Source of the DNA: Candidatus Shapirobacteria bacterium
GTDB taxonomy: Bacteria; Patescibacteria; Microgenomatia; UBA12405
DNA: 64,000 nt
Direction: 5' to 3'
Assembly: GCA_028704885.1 (NCBI GenBank)
Contig: JAQWEN010000001.1
Location: 1 to 64,000 of the forward strand
Shown here: positions 42,548 through 51,676 of the stretch, one piece after another
Layout of the letters: each line of letters begins with the position of its first letter
Position numbering within the stretch: position 1 is the stretch's first letter
Notes under the pieces: generated by a model
Database searches by the model: none
What the model was told of the DNA's origin: nothing
Seen by the model: the letters and a program-made list of their open reading frames with translations, nothing else
Position numbers and translations under genes: made by a program

Positions 42548-43354
42548 ATGAAGTTTCTAATTCGATGGCTACAGAGATTGGTTATTGGGATGATGGCGTT
42601 GATAGTAATATGGTTTATTTCAACCCAAATATACGAACGATTAGAAGATAGATTATCAATGTTTTTGGCATTGGTTATTACTTATCTTATTTCGGCCTAC
42701 ATAGTTTTGCCGGTGGCAACTCATTTAACATTGATGATTACTAGAAAGGGAAAAATTCCCCGTTTTACCAGAGCGGCCGACGGACTTTATGTAGATCCGG
42801 TGAATATAATTTTTGACGGAACTAGGGATGAATTAGAAAATGTTTTTAAAAATATTGGCTGGTATAAAGCTGATAAATTAACAATAAAAAGCGGAATAAA
42901 AATGTTTTTTTCGGTTTTATTAAACAAAGCCTATTTAAAAGCACCATTTGGTTTACTTTTTCTTTTTGGCCGAAAACAAGATATAGGTTTTCAGAAAGCA
43001 ATTGGAAATAGTCCAAAAAGAAGACACCATATTAGATTTTGGGCAACTAATACAGATAAAATAATTAATCCTTTGGATATAAAATATTGGACCAAAAAAC
43101 AGAAAATTAATCGTGATAAAGCGTTTACTTGGATTGGAGCAGGAAGCGAAGATATGGGAATAGGATTTAAAAAAATTAGTTATCAAATTACTCATCGAGT
43201 TGATCCGGAAGTTGACGAGGAAAGAGATTATATTTTAAGTGAACTTAAAAAGGCAAATTGCATCGGAAGAATTAAATATTATAAAGCAGGAGCTTTTAAA
43301 GTTGGGAAGTATGTTTCGGATGGAAAAATTGCAGTAGTGAAATTAAAGTCTTGA
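42548..43354 (+). CDS. LssY C-terminal domain protein
   Basis: The product has 268 residues. Two N-terminal membrane helices (about 10-27 and 39-63) are followed by a cytoplasmic LssY_C domain: DPVNIIFDGTRDELENVFKNIGW, GRKQDIGFQKAIGNSPKRRHHIRFW, WIGAGSEDMGI and ITHRVDPEVDEERDYI. The domain occurs in lipid A or lipid phosphatase-related proteins; its function is undefined. It follows the O-acetylation pair after 19 nt and is likely in the same unit. Confidence 0.82.
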   Translation: MKFLIRWLQRLVIGMMALIVIWFISTQIYERLEDRLSMFLALVITYLISAYIVLPVATHLTLMITRKGKIPRFTRAADGLYVDPVNIIFDGTRDELENVFKNIGWYKADKLTIKSGIKMFFSVLLNKAYLKAPFGLLFLFGRKQDIGFQKAIGNSPKRRHHIRFWATNTDKIINPLDIKYWTKKQKINRDKAFTWIGAGSEDMGIGFKKISYQITHRVDPEVDEERDYILSELKKANCIGRIKYYKAGAFKVGKYVSDGKIAVVKLKS

Positions 43355-43393
43355 ATAAAGTAGACATTCTTGAAATATTTTTTTAAGAAATAA

Positions 43394-44701
43394 TTATCTA
43401 ATTATTTTGACTATTTTTATAAAAATTCCTATCATTGTTAATGAAAGTAGTTTTGAGATTAAATTACCCTGCCATTCCAAAATGTTTTTTAGAAAATTAA
43501 AAAATTCTGGTTGCCACCAAGCATAGTATAGGTTTAGTCCAAAAATCAAACTTAAAGCTAACCAATATTTAAAAATTTTTTTATATTTTACTGAAAGTAT
43601 TAAACCTAAAATTATTGCAGCAAAAAGATATCTTTCGTGCATTGTAGTCATAAATAACCATCCTGAAAATCCAACGATAAACATAGCTTTCATTGAACTC
43701 CAAAAATCACGTTTTTGACTGATATAAAAAGAATAAATATAAAAAATTCCAAAAATTAAATAACCCCATATTTTGTAACTTAATCCTAAGAATATATTTC
43801 GTGAATCAGTGAGAAAACCGGTAGTTAAATGCCAAAAATTAAATGCATTTACCCATGTTGCCCAATCTCCTTTGGCAAATATTTGTTTTTGTAAGTTTAG
43901 ATTAAAAACAATAAAATTATTAGGGCTGATTAGTTTAACTAAAATAAAATACATTAAAATGGCAACGATAGAACCTAAAAATATTTTTATAAAATTTTTT
44001 TTATCTCCTATTGCCAACCATATAAAAAGAGGTGCAAAAATTAATCCAGTTACCTTTAAACCAATACTAATAATAAACATTAGTGGAGCAAAAAAATTCC
44101 ATTTTTTATTCATTAAACATAAAAACGTCAAGAATAAAAAAATAAAAGCTAATTGATCATGTTGAGCCCAAATAGCACTTTCATACCAAGAAAACGGCAT
44201 TATTAAATAGGTTAATAAAAAAAATGTGGCTTTTTTAGTATTCGATTTTTTTTTGACAAAAAAATAAATTAAAGCAGCTAGACCTAAGTCAGCTATGATA
44301 GATATCAGCTTTAGAGAAATTAACTGACCATATAGATAAGGTGTGGTCGAGTAAAATTTCTGGGTAAACCAAGTAATAAATTTATAAAACCAAGGAATGT
44401 GTGATGCTCCAAGACGATTTAAAGCAATGAAATTTCCAAAGGTCACCATTATAGTATTAAGCCACTCGTGAATTTTGAAACTAAATCCGTATAAAAAACT
44501 AATTAGAGGTGGCTGATTTGGCCAACCATAAATCCAATTATTGTTTTCGTAAAAACCATACATACTTTTATTTTCATAAATCCAATGTCCCCATCCAGAC
44601 TGAATAACAATATCATCATGTATGGCCGTATTTATTATTGATAAACGAAAAATAAAAGCCAAAATAATTATTAAAACTGGGAGCAATCCTTTCCATTTCA
44701 T
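43394..44701 (-). CDS. GT-C fold membrane glycosyltransferase
   Basis: The product has 435 residues and about ten membrane helices, with an acidic first loop (INTAIHDDIVIQSGWGHWIYENK) and the later motif ESAIWAQHDQLAFIFLFL, as in ALG6/ALG8- and Gpi18-related mannosyltransferases using polyprenyl-sugar donors. The exact substrate is unknown. ATG 44701 is chosen because TATAAT ends 6 nt before it; the hexamer lies inside a longer in-frame reading (MYNSF), which would place the promoter in coding sequence. Confidence 0.8.
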   Translation of the reverse strand: MKWKGLLPVLIIILAFIFRLSIINTAIHDDIVIQSGWGHWIYENKSMYGFYENNNWIYGWPNQPPLISFLYGFSFKIHEWLNTIMVTFGNFIALNRLGASHIPWFYKFITWFTQKFYSTTPYLYGQLISLKLISIIADLGLAALIYFFVKKKSNTKKATFFLLTYLIMPFSWYESAIWAQHDQLAFIFLFLTFLCLMNKKWNFFAPLMFIISIGLKVTGLIFAPLFIWLAIGDKKNFIKIFLGSIVAILMYFILVKLISPNNFIVFNLNLQKQIFAKGDWATWVNAFNFWHLTTGFLTDSRNIFLGLSYKIWGYLIFGIFYIYSFYISQKRDFWSSMKAMFIVGFSGWLFMTTMHERYLFAAIILGLILSVKYKKIFKYWLALSLIFGLNLYYAWWQPEFFNFLKNILEWQGNLISKLLSLTMIGIFIKIVKIIR

Positions 44702-44824
44702 AAATGAATTATACATATAAACTTTGGCTGTTTATCTAAAAAATATCTATTTTTAGTAAAATATGCCAAATTTTGTGGGGTTAGTAGCTACAAAGTAAGA
44801 TTTCGTGGAAATTTAAGTATTAAG

Positions 44825-44909
44825 CGGAAGGAGTGGGAGTCGAACCCACATGCCATTTTATTGACGCAGGTTTAGCAAACCTGTGGCTTACCATTCGCCG
44901 CATCCTTCC
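44825..44909 (-). tRNA. tRNA-Ser (GCT)
   Basis: This class II tRNA has acceptor GGAAGGA/TCCTTCC, anticodon stem CAGGT/ACCTG with loop TTGCTAA (anticodon GCT), a long variable arm and discriminator G. CCA is not encoded. It reads AGC and AGU. Confidence 0.95.
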
Positions 44910-44964
44910 TGATTTGGTGCTTTAGTATATCAAATTTTTGACAAATGCTTTATCATTATCTTAT

Positions 44965-45492
44965 ATGGCAGAAGAAGTTGATACTATCATAAAAAATACT
45001 AACGAAGAAAAAGTTTTGTTTGAATGGGAAGCTCCAGAGAGATCGTTTAAAAAAAGAGATAAAGATTTTTGGATTACAGCGATTGCAATTTTAGTCTTAT
45101 TTTCGGTGGTTTTGATATTTATAAAAGAATTTTTCTTAGTCGTAGCTTTGGTATCAGTATTGTTTTTGTATTATGTGTTGTCGACAGTCCCCCCACGAAT
45201 GGTTAAAAATAAGATAACTAATCGAGGAATTAAACTTCAGGAAGCTAATTATGATTGGCGAATATTGTTAAGATTTTGGTTTAAAAAAAGTTTAAACAGC
45301 GAACTTTTGGAATTTGAAACTAATTTAAGGATTCCCAGACAGATTTCAATAGTTATAAATGAAGCTGATAAGGAAAAAATTAAAGAAATTGTTTTGAAAA
45401 AATTACCCTTGGTGGAATCTTCACCTAATTTTGTAGATAAGCTGACAAAATGGTTTGCCGACAGATTGCCTTTGGAAAAACGGGAAAAATAG
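44965..45492 (+). CDS. Conserved hypothetical membrane protein, 175 aa
   Basis: The layout is an N-terminal acidic segment, the phrase VLFEWEAPERSFKKRDKDFW, two membrane helices (about 37-55 and 59-76) and a C-terminal cytoplasmic domain of ~95 residues with PRMVKNKITNRGIKL and a helical end. The arrangement is seen in many CPR genomes but has no known function. I prefer ATG 44965; the TTG at 44938 lies within a TTGACA that could be the -35 box. It is upstream of the tRNA-Arg promoter. Confidence 0.75.
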   Translation: MAEEVDTIIKNTNEEKVLFEWEAPERSFKKRDKDFWITAIAILVLFSVVLIFIKEFFLVVALVSVLFLYYVLSTVPPRMVKNKITNRGIKLQEANYDWRILLRFWFKKSLNSELLEFETNLRIPRQISIVINEADKEKIKEIVLKKLPLVESSPNFVDKLTKWFADRLPLEKREK

Positions 45493-45500
45493 TCTTTTTT

Positions 45501-45509
45501 TGGTATAAT
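45501..45509 (+). promoter_or_regulatory. Extended -10 promoter of the tRNA-Arg/tRNA-Ser unit
   Basis: TGGTATAAT (45501-45509) is a perfect extended -10 fifteen bases before tRNA-Arg. It should drive tRNA-Arg, tRNA-Ser(CGA) and the CAP protein gene as one transcript. Confidence 0.7.
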
Positions 45510-45524
45510 CACCTGTAATTATTT

Positions 45525-45596
45525 GCGCTCATAGTTTAATGGATAGAATAGCGGTTTGCGGAACCGTTGATCTGGGTTCGATTCCCAGTAGGCGCA
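45525..45596 (+). tRNA. tRNA-Arg (GCG)
   Basis: The anticodon stem GCGGT/ACCGT has loop TTGCGGA (anticodon GCG), with T arm CTGGG-TTCGATT-CCCAG and discriminator A. The acceptor GCGCTCA/TAGGCGC has a C6-A67 mismatch and a wobble. Most bacteria read CGU/CGC with an inosine-modified ACG anticodon; G34 reads the same codons without inosine. CCA is not encoded. Confidence 0.88.
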
Positions 45597-45607
45597 CAAA
45601 AGATAAT

Positions 45608-45691
45608 GGAGGGTTGGCCGAGTGGTTTATGGCGCACGCTTCGAAAGCGTGTGGGCGAAAGTCCGCATGGGTTCAAATCCTATACCCTCCG
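45608..45691 (+). tRNA. tRNA-Ser (CGA)
   Basis: This class II tRNA has acceptor GGAGGGT/ACCCTCC, anticodon stem CACGC/GCGTG with loop TTCGAAA (anticodon CGA), a long variable arm and discriminator G. It lies 11 nt after tRNA-Arg and 7 nt before the CAP protein ATG, so 3' processing would leave a very short mRNA leader. Confidence 0.95.
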
Positions 45692-45698
45692 CTTAGAA

Positions 45699-46367
45699 AT
45701 GAAAACGAAAAATTATATCAGCTGGATAATTTTGATTTTGGAAATAACGGTAATTGTGATTCTAATAAGAAACTTAGATAAGATTAGAGGATTAATTAGT
45801 CCAAAAGTCGACGTGATAACCGAAGAGATAAAAATTTTACCAACAATAACACCACTACCGACGGTAATCCCCACTTTAACTAAAAAAATATATAAACCGA
45901 CTCCAACACCAGATAATGAGCCTTGGGGAGTGTCTAAACAAATAGACGAAGTTACTTGGACAATGAAAATCGGCGAGGATGAAAAAATGGCAACAGCCAA
46001 AGAAATATATGGGGCTTTAAATGAATATCGAAAGGTTCAAGGTTCACAAGTGTTAAATTGGAATGAAAAATTAGGAAACTATGCCCAAGAAAGAGCAAGA
46101 TTTTTGAATGGAATTAAATCGGTCGATAAACATCAAGGATTTAATAATTTTATGGAAAATGAAGATGGATTTAATAAACTGGGATTTACGGCTTTGGGAG
46201 AAAATATTAGTTATGGTTATAGACTGAATGGGGTTCACACTATTGAGTGGATGTATGCCGGCGACAAACCTCATAATGATAATCAATTAGACAATCGATG
46301 GAATTATGTGGGAATTGGGGTGGATGGACTGGCGACTTGTCTAATTTTTGGGACGGGAAAGTTTTAA
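45699..46367 (+). CDS. Secreted CAP/SCP-domain protein
   Basis: The 222-residue product has an N-terminal membrane helix (about 6-24), a Thr/Pro-rich linker (TITPLPTVIPTLTKK) and a CAP domain: ALNEYRKVQGSQVLNWNEKLGNYAQERARF, a His in DKHQGFNNF, LGENISYGY and RWNYVGIGVDG. CAP proteins are surface or secreted and often bind lipids or peptidoglycan; the usual active-site pattern is only partly kept. It sits 7 nt after tRNA-Ser and ends next to the stop of the ABC exporter. Confidence 0.87.
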   Translation: MKTKNYISWIILILEITVIVILIRNLDKIRGLISPKVDVITEEIKILPTITPLPTVIPTLTKKIYKPTPTPDNEPWGVSKQIDEVTWTMKIGEDEKMATAKEIYGALNEYRKVQGSQVLNWNEKLGNYAQERARFLNGIKSVDKHQGFNNFMENEDGFNKLGFTALGENISYGYRLNGVHTIEWMYAGDKPHNDNQLDNRWNYVGIGVDGLATCLIFGTGKF

Positions 46368-48131
46368 TTAACTGTTTCTTTTACTTTTAGTAATTAAATC
46401 CAAAGACTTTTCAAAAGATTCGGTGGTTTCAATGGAGCCATTGTTTACAAAATAAATTTCATCGGCTTTTTTAATTGTGTTGAGCCGGTGAGCAATAATG
46501 ACTTTGGTGGTTTTGAGTGGAAGTTTGTCAATAATTTTTTGGAGAAGACCTTCAGTAATGGTGTCAATATTAGCGGTGGCTTCATCCATAATTAAAATGT
46601 CGGGTTCCCTGATGATAGCGCGAATAAAAGAAATTAATTGTTTTTGACCCAAGCTGATGGTTTCAGTGGTGGGAGTAATGGGAGTATCTAAGCCTTGATC
46701 AAATTTATTAACCAAAACTTCTAATTTTAAATCTTTTAAGATTTTGACTAATTTAGTTTTGGAATAAACTGGAAAATTAGGATTACCGTAGGTAATATTT
46801 TCACCAACAGTACCGGTAAATAAATATTGTTCTTGGAGAATAAAACCGATTTTTTTAGATAAATCTTCTGATTCAAAAGTTTTAATATTTTGACCTTCAA
46901 GGAAGACCTCACCTTCTTGAGGATCATAGAGACGAGTCATAAGAGAAGCTAGAGTACTTTTGCCGCCGCCAGTGGGGCCGACAATGGCGTAGGTTTTACC
47001 ATAACAAAAATTAAAATTAACATTTTTTAGAATCCAATCGCTGTCTTCATATTTAAAACTGACATTTTCAAAATGCATTATGGAATCGGTTTCTTTGATA
47101 GCGGTTTTGGGTAAAATGGGCATGTCGGAAGACAAATTTAAAATTTCAAAAATTCGATTCCAACCAGCCAGGGCAATTTGGGCGGAAGATAAAATGGAGG
47201 CCATCTGACGAAGAGGACCATAAAAACGATCAGTATAACTTAGAAAACTAATTAAAATACCAACAGTAAATTGACCTTGGGTGATGAGAAAAATGCCGTA
47301 AACTAAAACTAATAAAGTGGCCATATTACCAGCGAAATCGTAAAAAGGACCGGAAATATTATTGGCAATGCCGGAATTGACTGAATATTTAAAATTATCA
47401 GAATTGACGTGATTGAAATTATCACGGAAATAATCACGGCGATCAAAAGCCACCATAACTTTAAAATTGTTTAAACTTTCTTGAATTTCAGCAGAAAGAT
47501 TTCCCAAAGATTGAAGACTTAAACGATTTCTTTTGCCAATCCAGGGAGTAATAAAGTAAGTGATTATAAATAAAATAAAGGCGGAAACTAGGGTAATTAA
47601 AGCCAATTTCCAATTGATAAAAAAGATAAAAATACCAATTCCAAGCATGGTAAAAAAGTTACCAGCAAATTGATTTAGTTGTTGAGAAAAGAATTGATTT
47701 AATTTATCAGTGTCGTTGTTAATACGAGAAATTAAATCCCCTAATTTGTTTTGATTGAAAAAAGCTAATGGTAAAGATTGAATTTTTAGAAAAAGAGCTT
47801 GACGAAGTTTAAAAAGAATATTTTGACCAATATGACCCATGGTTCTGGTTTGAATAAAATTAGTAACAAAACCAATGGCATAGATAGCTAAAATTATCAA
47901 AGAATAATTGGTCAAAACAACTAAATCTTTGTTTTGAATAAATTTATCGATGGCAATACCTAAAAGAAAGGGAGTGGCAATGCCGACAGCAGAATTGACA
48001 ATAATAGAAATAAAAGAAAGAACTAATTTTAATCTTTCCCCTTTTAAAAAAATAAGAAATTGTTTTCCCAAACTAAAAAAACTTAGTTTTTCTTTATTTT
48101 TGTCGTCGTAAATTTTTAGTGAATAGTTCAT
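46368..48131 (-). CDS. ABC exporter half, catalytic-site subunit
   Basis: This 587-residue half-transporter has a six-helix exporter domain (about residues 35-325) and an ABC cassette. The cassette has Walker A VGPTGGGKST near 385, signature ISLGQKQL (a variant of LSGGQ) and Walker B LIMDEATANID with the normal catalytic Glu. It overlaps the other half-transporter gene by 4 nt. With the degenerate partner it should form a heterodimeric multidrug- or lipid-type exporter such as TM287/288. It is the last gene of the two-component/efflux operon. Confidence 0.93.
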   Translation of the reverse strand: MNYSLKIYDDKNKEKLSFFSLGKQFLIFLKGERLKLVLSFISIIVNSAVGIATPFLLGIAIDKFIQNKDLVVLTNYSLIILAIYAIGFVTNFIQTRTMGHIGQNILFKLRQALFLKIQSLPLAFFNQNKLGDLISRINNDTDKLNQFFSQQLNQFAGNFFTMLGIGIFIFFINWKLALITLVSAFILFIITYFITPWIGKRNRLSLQSLGNLSAEIQESLNNFKVMVAFDRRDYFRDNFNHVNSDNFKYSVNSGIANNISGPFYDFAGNMATLLVLVYGIFLITQGQFTVGILISFLSYTDRFYGPLRQMASILSSAQIALAGWNRIFEILNLSSDMPILPKTAIKETDSIMHFENVSFKYEDSDWILKNVNFNFCYGKTYAIVGPTGGGKSTLASLMTRLYDPQEGEVFLEGQNIKTFESEDLSKKIGFILQEQYLFTGTVGENITYGNPNFPVYSKTKLVKILKDLKLEVLVNKFDQGLDTPITPTTETISLGQKQLISFIRAIIREPDILIMDEATANIDTITEGLLQKIIDKLPLKTTKVIIAHRLNTIKKADEIYFVNNGSIETTESFEKSLDLITKSKRNS

Positions 48132-49849
48132 GTGGTAGACATTTGAGAATTATAAATTTGTTGGTATTCTTTGGATGACTTTAAGAGTTCTTGATGAGTA
48201 CCAGTGGCCAAAACTTCGCCTTCCATAAATAATATTATTTGATCAAAATTGACGACTGAAGAAATTTGCTGAGTGATTAAAATTTGGGTTAAATTGGAAT
48301 AATTTTTGGCAACATTGGCAAATATTTTATTTTCAGTATCTTTATCAACACGAGCAGTGAAATCATCTAGTAATAAAATTTTGGGATTTAAAGCAAGAGC
48401 TCTGGCCAAAGTTATACGTTGTTTTTGACCGCCGGAAAGATTGTTTCCCCTTTCGGCAATTTTAGTGTTTAAACCATTTGGTAAAGTTTTGATAAAATCG
48501 CCTAATTCAGCTGTATTAATGGCTTTATCAATATTTGACTGATCTAAAACATTTTTGAAATTAATATTTTCCATGATAGTGGTATTAAAAATAGAACTGT
48601 CTTGAAAAACTAAACCAATTTGATCAGAAAGAGATTTTTGAGAAAAATCAGCAAGAGGAATATTATCAATTAAAATTTGGCCGGAAGTGGGAGGTAAAAG
48701 GCCGGACAATAAATAAAGAATTTGAGTTTTACCGGCAGCAGTGGGACCAAGAAGAGCCGTTTTGGAATGGGCTTTAATTTCAAAAGAAATATTTTTTAAA
48801 ATTTGTTTATTACCAATACTTAAATTAACTTTTTTGAAGCTAATACCACCTTTGATTTGATGGCTTTGATCACCGTAAAGTTGAGGTGTTTGAGTATTTA
48901 AAACTTGAGAAACTCGCTCAAAAGAAACACCAGCCCGGGCCAAAATATTACTAATAAAACCTAAAATTAGGATCGGGAAAATAAGTAAAGAAAGATAACT
49001 TAAAAAAGCTTGAAGGCTACCAACAGAAAAAGTGCCAGCGACAATAGACTTACCGCCAATAAGAAGAATGGCAACCGTAGTAATATTGGTAATAATCCCA
49101 ATTAAGGGAATTAAGGCCGAAAAAAGTTTAAGAATTGATAAACCATTGCTTTTGGCTTCACCACTGACGGTTTCAAATTTTTTAAGTTCGAAACTTTGAG
49201 AATTGACAATTCTAATTAAGGAAGAAGCAACAATGCTTTCATTAATGGTTTTATTAAGTTTGTCGATAATGACTTGTGAGCGAATAAAATATTTGTGAAT
49301 TTTTTTGAAAGTTAGAAAGAAAATGGTGGCAATTAAAGGAACAACAACTAAAACCATTAAGGCTAATTTGACGTTAATTGACAAAAGAAGAGCAGTTGAC
49401 CCGATTAGAAGTATGGCTGAGGAAAATATTTGAACTAGACCCTGGGATATAGCCATTTTAATATTGTCGATATCGGCGGTAAGATTGGTAAGAAGTTTTT
49501 CTGGGGTGACTTGAACAATAAAAGAAAATGGCTGTTGAGAAATTTTAGTAATAAGCCGAGTTCGCAAGTCACGACCAATTTTTTCGGAAAGATAGGTTTG
49601 CAAAATGCTTTGAATGGCGGAAAATATTAAGGCTAAAACAGCCAAAGCAAGAAAAAGCAATAAATAACTAGTTAAATTAAAGTTTGGTTGGCGAAAAGTA
49701 TCAATTACGGTGGCAATTATTTTGGGAACAATTAAGCTAATGCCATTACTAAATAAACTAACAATTAAAATACAAATAATAAACCAAAAATAAGGTTTAG
49801 CAAGAGAAAATAATTTTGAATTATTATTTGTTGATTTTTTTGATGACAT
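48128..49849 (-). CDS. ABC exporter half, degenerate-site subunit
   Basis: The product has 573 residues: an exporter membrane domain and an ABC cassette with Walker A LGPTAAGKT near 365 and a full LSGGQKQR signature. The Walker B stretch is ILLLDDFTARVD, so Asp replaces the catalytic Glu. This is the typical marker of the degenerate site in heterodimeric exporters. ATG 49849 is used: GAAAGG lies 6 nt upstream, while the longer TTG frame starts in promoter-like sequence (TATAAT near 49885). Confidence 0.92.
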   Translation of the reverse strand: MSSKKSTNNNSKLFSLAKPYFWFIICILIVSLFSNGISLIVPKIIATVIDTFRQPNFNLTSYLLLFLALAVLALIFSAIQSILQTYLSEKIGRDLRTRLITKISQQPFSFIVQVTPEKLLTNLTADIDNIKMAISQGLVQIFSSAILLIGSTALLLSINVKLALMVLVVVPLIATIFFLTFKKIHKYFIRSQVIIDKLNKTINESIVASSLIRIVNSQSFELKKFETVSGEAKSNGLSILKLFSALIPLIGIITNITTVAILLIGGKSIVAGTFSVGSLQAFLSYLSLLIFPILILGFISNILARAGVSFERVSQVLNTQTPQLYGDQSHQIKGGISFKKVNLSIGNKQILKNISFEIKAHSKTALLGPTAAGKTQILYLLSGLLPPTSGQILIDNIPLADFSQKSLSDQIGLVFQDSSIFNTTIMENINFKNVLDQSNIDKAINTAELGDFIKTLPNGLNTKIAERGNNLSGGQKQRITLARALALNPKILLLDDFTARVDKDTENKIFANVAKNYSNLTQILITQQISSVVNFDQIILFMEGEVLATGTHQELLKSSKEYQQIYNSQMSTT

Positions 49850-49960
49850 AAAATACCTTTCAGTTCGAAGCGAGCTTATCAATTATAAATCAAAATATGT
49901 CTATTTCTTTTTTAAAATCGAAAGGTAACAAAGAAGATATTAGAGAGGGTAAAAATAAAT

Positions 49961-50425
49961 TTAATTTTTGGCAGCGGGAGTGCCAGTGGTAACTGGAGGG
50001 GCCATATTACCAATACTAGGATTAATTTCAATAGTTTTACTGGTAACAGAACCATCAGTATTAGTACTACCCATAACGGCAATTTTGGCACCAACTTTAA
50101 GATCGGTTTTAGCGGCAGTAGTTGATTGATTAACAGTGGTAGAATCGGAGATTAAAATAATTTTAGAGCCACCATCTGAAGTTTTGACAGTGAGAGAACT
50201 ATCATCAATACTAATAATTTCACCAACGGTTTGATTGAAAGCATTTTCACCTTTACCAATGCCAGTACCACGACCAGTACCTTGTCCAGGAGCAGCATTA
50301 TTATTTATACGTTGACTAAATTGAGAAGTAATTTTTTTCTGTTGAAATTTAACACCGCCGAAAAAGGCAGCGCCAGCAGCAACAACTAAGAGGACTAGAG
50401 TAGCAATTATTTGATTAATTTTCAT
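49961..50425 (-). CDS. DUF5666-like membrane-anchored protein
   Basis: The 154-residue product has a signal or anchor helix (about 6-24), a Gly-rich linker (PGQGTGRGTGIGKGENAF) and a small beta domain, VGEIISIDDSSLTVKTSDGGSKIILISDSTTV then DLKVGAKIAVMGST, which fits DUF5666. A disordered tail ends in Pro/Thr. Such proteins often accompany MacAB-like efflux systems. The start is 27 nt after the permease stop, within the same operon. Confidence 0.78.
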   Translation of the reverse strand: MKINQIIATLVLLVVAAGAAFFGGVKFQQKKITSQFSQRINNNAAPGQGTGRGTGIGKGENAFNQTVGEIISIDDSSLTVKTSDGGSKIILISDSTTVNQSTTAAKTDLKVGAKIAVMGSTNTDGSVTSKTIEINPSIGNMAPPVTTGTPAAKN

Positions 50426-50452
50426 ATTTTAAATAAATTTATAATTATTAAA

Positions 50453-51676
50453 TTATTCATAACGAAGAGCTTCAATTGGTTGAAGACTGGCGGCGCGTTT
50501 GGCGGGATACCAACCAAAAATAATACCGATAACAACAGAAACAACAAAAGCCAATAAAACGGAAGTCGGAGAGATGGTAAAAACTGAAGAATTAATTCGA
50601 GAATAACCATAGGAAATGGCAATTCCAAGAATAATTCCTAAAATTCCACCAGTGAAAGTAAGAATAACTGATTCAAATAAAAATTGGGTAATAATAGTTT
50701 TCTTTTTAGCACCAAGAGCTTTTCTGAGACCGATTTCTCGAGTTCTTTCAGTAACAGTAACTAACATAATATTCATAATACCGATACCACCAACAATAAG
50801 AGAAATAGCAGCAACGCCGGAAAGAAGTGAGGTAAAAGTACCAGTAACACTAGAGGCAGTGGATAAAATATCTTCTTGGGATCTGATAGTAAAATCAGCC
50901 TTGGTAGTGTCGGTAAGTTTGTGGCGGGCTAAAAGAAGATAGCCAATTTGATTTTGAGCTTGAATCATAACATCACTGCTGGCGGCTTGAACGGCAATTG
51001 AAGAAAGATAGTTAACTCCAAATAATTGTTTCATGGCGGTGGAGAGAGGAACATAAATGGCATCATCTGAATTGGTCATACCGGAAGAACCCTTGGCAAC
51101 AGTGACACCAATGACAGTAAAATTTTGACCATTAATACGGATAGTTTCACCTATTGGATTATAGCTGGAGCTACCAAAAAGATCTTCAACTACAGTCGGA
51201 CCTAAAACAGCAACATGGCTGTTGGAATTGTAATCACTGTCGGTGATAAATCGACCGCCACTAATTTTAAGATTGTGAATTTCAGAATAAGTTGAGACGG
51301 CACCATAAATAGTGGTATTAGTATTAGCATCACTGGTAACAACTTGGAGACGACTGGAATATTCAGGAGAAACAGCTTTGACAGCAGATAGAGCGGCAAT
51401 CTTAAGAGCATCGGCATCGGCCAAAGTTAAAGTTTTTCTAGCAGTGGCAGTTCGAACACGACCAGAACTTTGAGCGCCAGGAGAAACAGTAATTAGATTA
51501 GATCCAAGAGCAGTGATTTGAGAAGTAACAGCGGCCTGACTTGATTGACCAATGGAGACTAAGGCAATGACACTACCAATACCAATAATAATACCTAAAA
51601 TAGCTAATCCAGTTCTCATTTTATTGAGACGAAGAGTATTTATACTTTCTTTAAAAAATTCGAGAAACTCAATCAT
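50453..51676 (-). CDS. MacB-like ABC transporter permease
   Basis: The 407-residue product has the MacB/FtsX layout: one N-terminal helix (KMRTGLAILGIIIGIGSVIALVSIG), a large extracytoplasmic domain (about 45-280) and three C-terminal helices with the conserved EIGLRKALGAKKKTI loop and YPAKRAASLQPIEALRYE end. Mechanotransmission by such permeases drives export of peptides, lipoproteins or drugs. The gene has a strong SD (AAAGGAGGT, 8 nt from ATG) and overlaps the ATPase gene by 8 nt. Confidence 0.94.
   Translation of the reverse strand: MIEFLEFFKESINTLRLNKMRTGLAILGIIIGIGSVIALVSIGQSSQAAVTSQITALGSNLITVSPGAQSSGRVRTATARKTLTLADADALKIAALSAVKAVSPEYSSRLQVVTSDANTNTTIYGAVSTYSEIHNLKISGGRFITDSDYNSNSHVAVLGPTVVEDLFGSSSYNPIGETIRINGQNFTVIGVTVAKGSSGMTNSDDAIYVPLSTAMKQLFGVNYLSSIAVQAASSDVMIQAQNQIGYLLLARHKLTDTTKADFTIRSQEDILSTASSVTGTFTSLLSGVAAISLIVGGIGIMNIMLVTVTERTREIGLRKALGAKKKTIITQFLFESVILTFTGGILGIILGIAISYGYSRINSSVFTISPTSVLLAFVVSVVIGIIFGWYPAKRAASLQPIEALRYE

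Noticed and set aside
43355..43393. Terminator between LssY_C and the GT-C gene
   Set aside because: Only a 5-bp TTCTT/AAGAA stem with a long T-rich loop; too weak to call.
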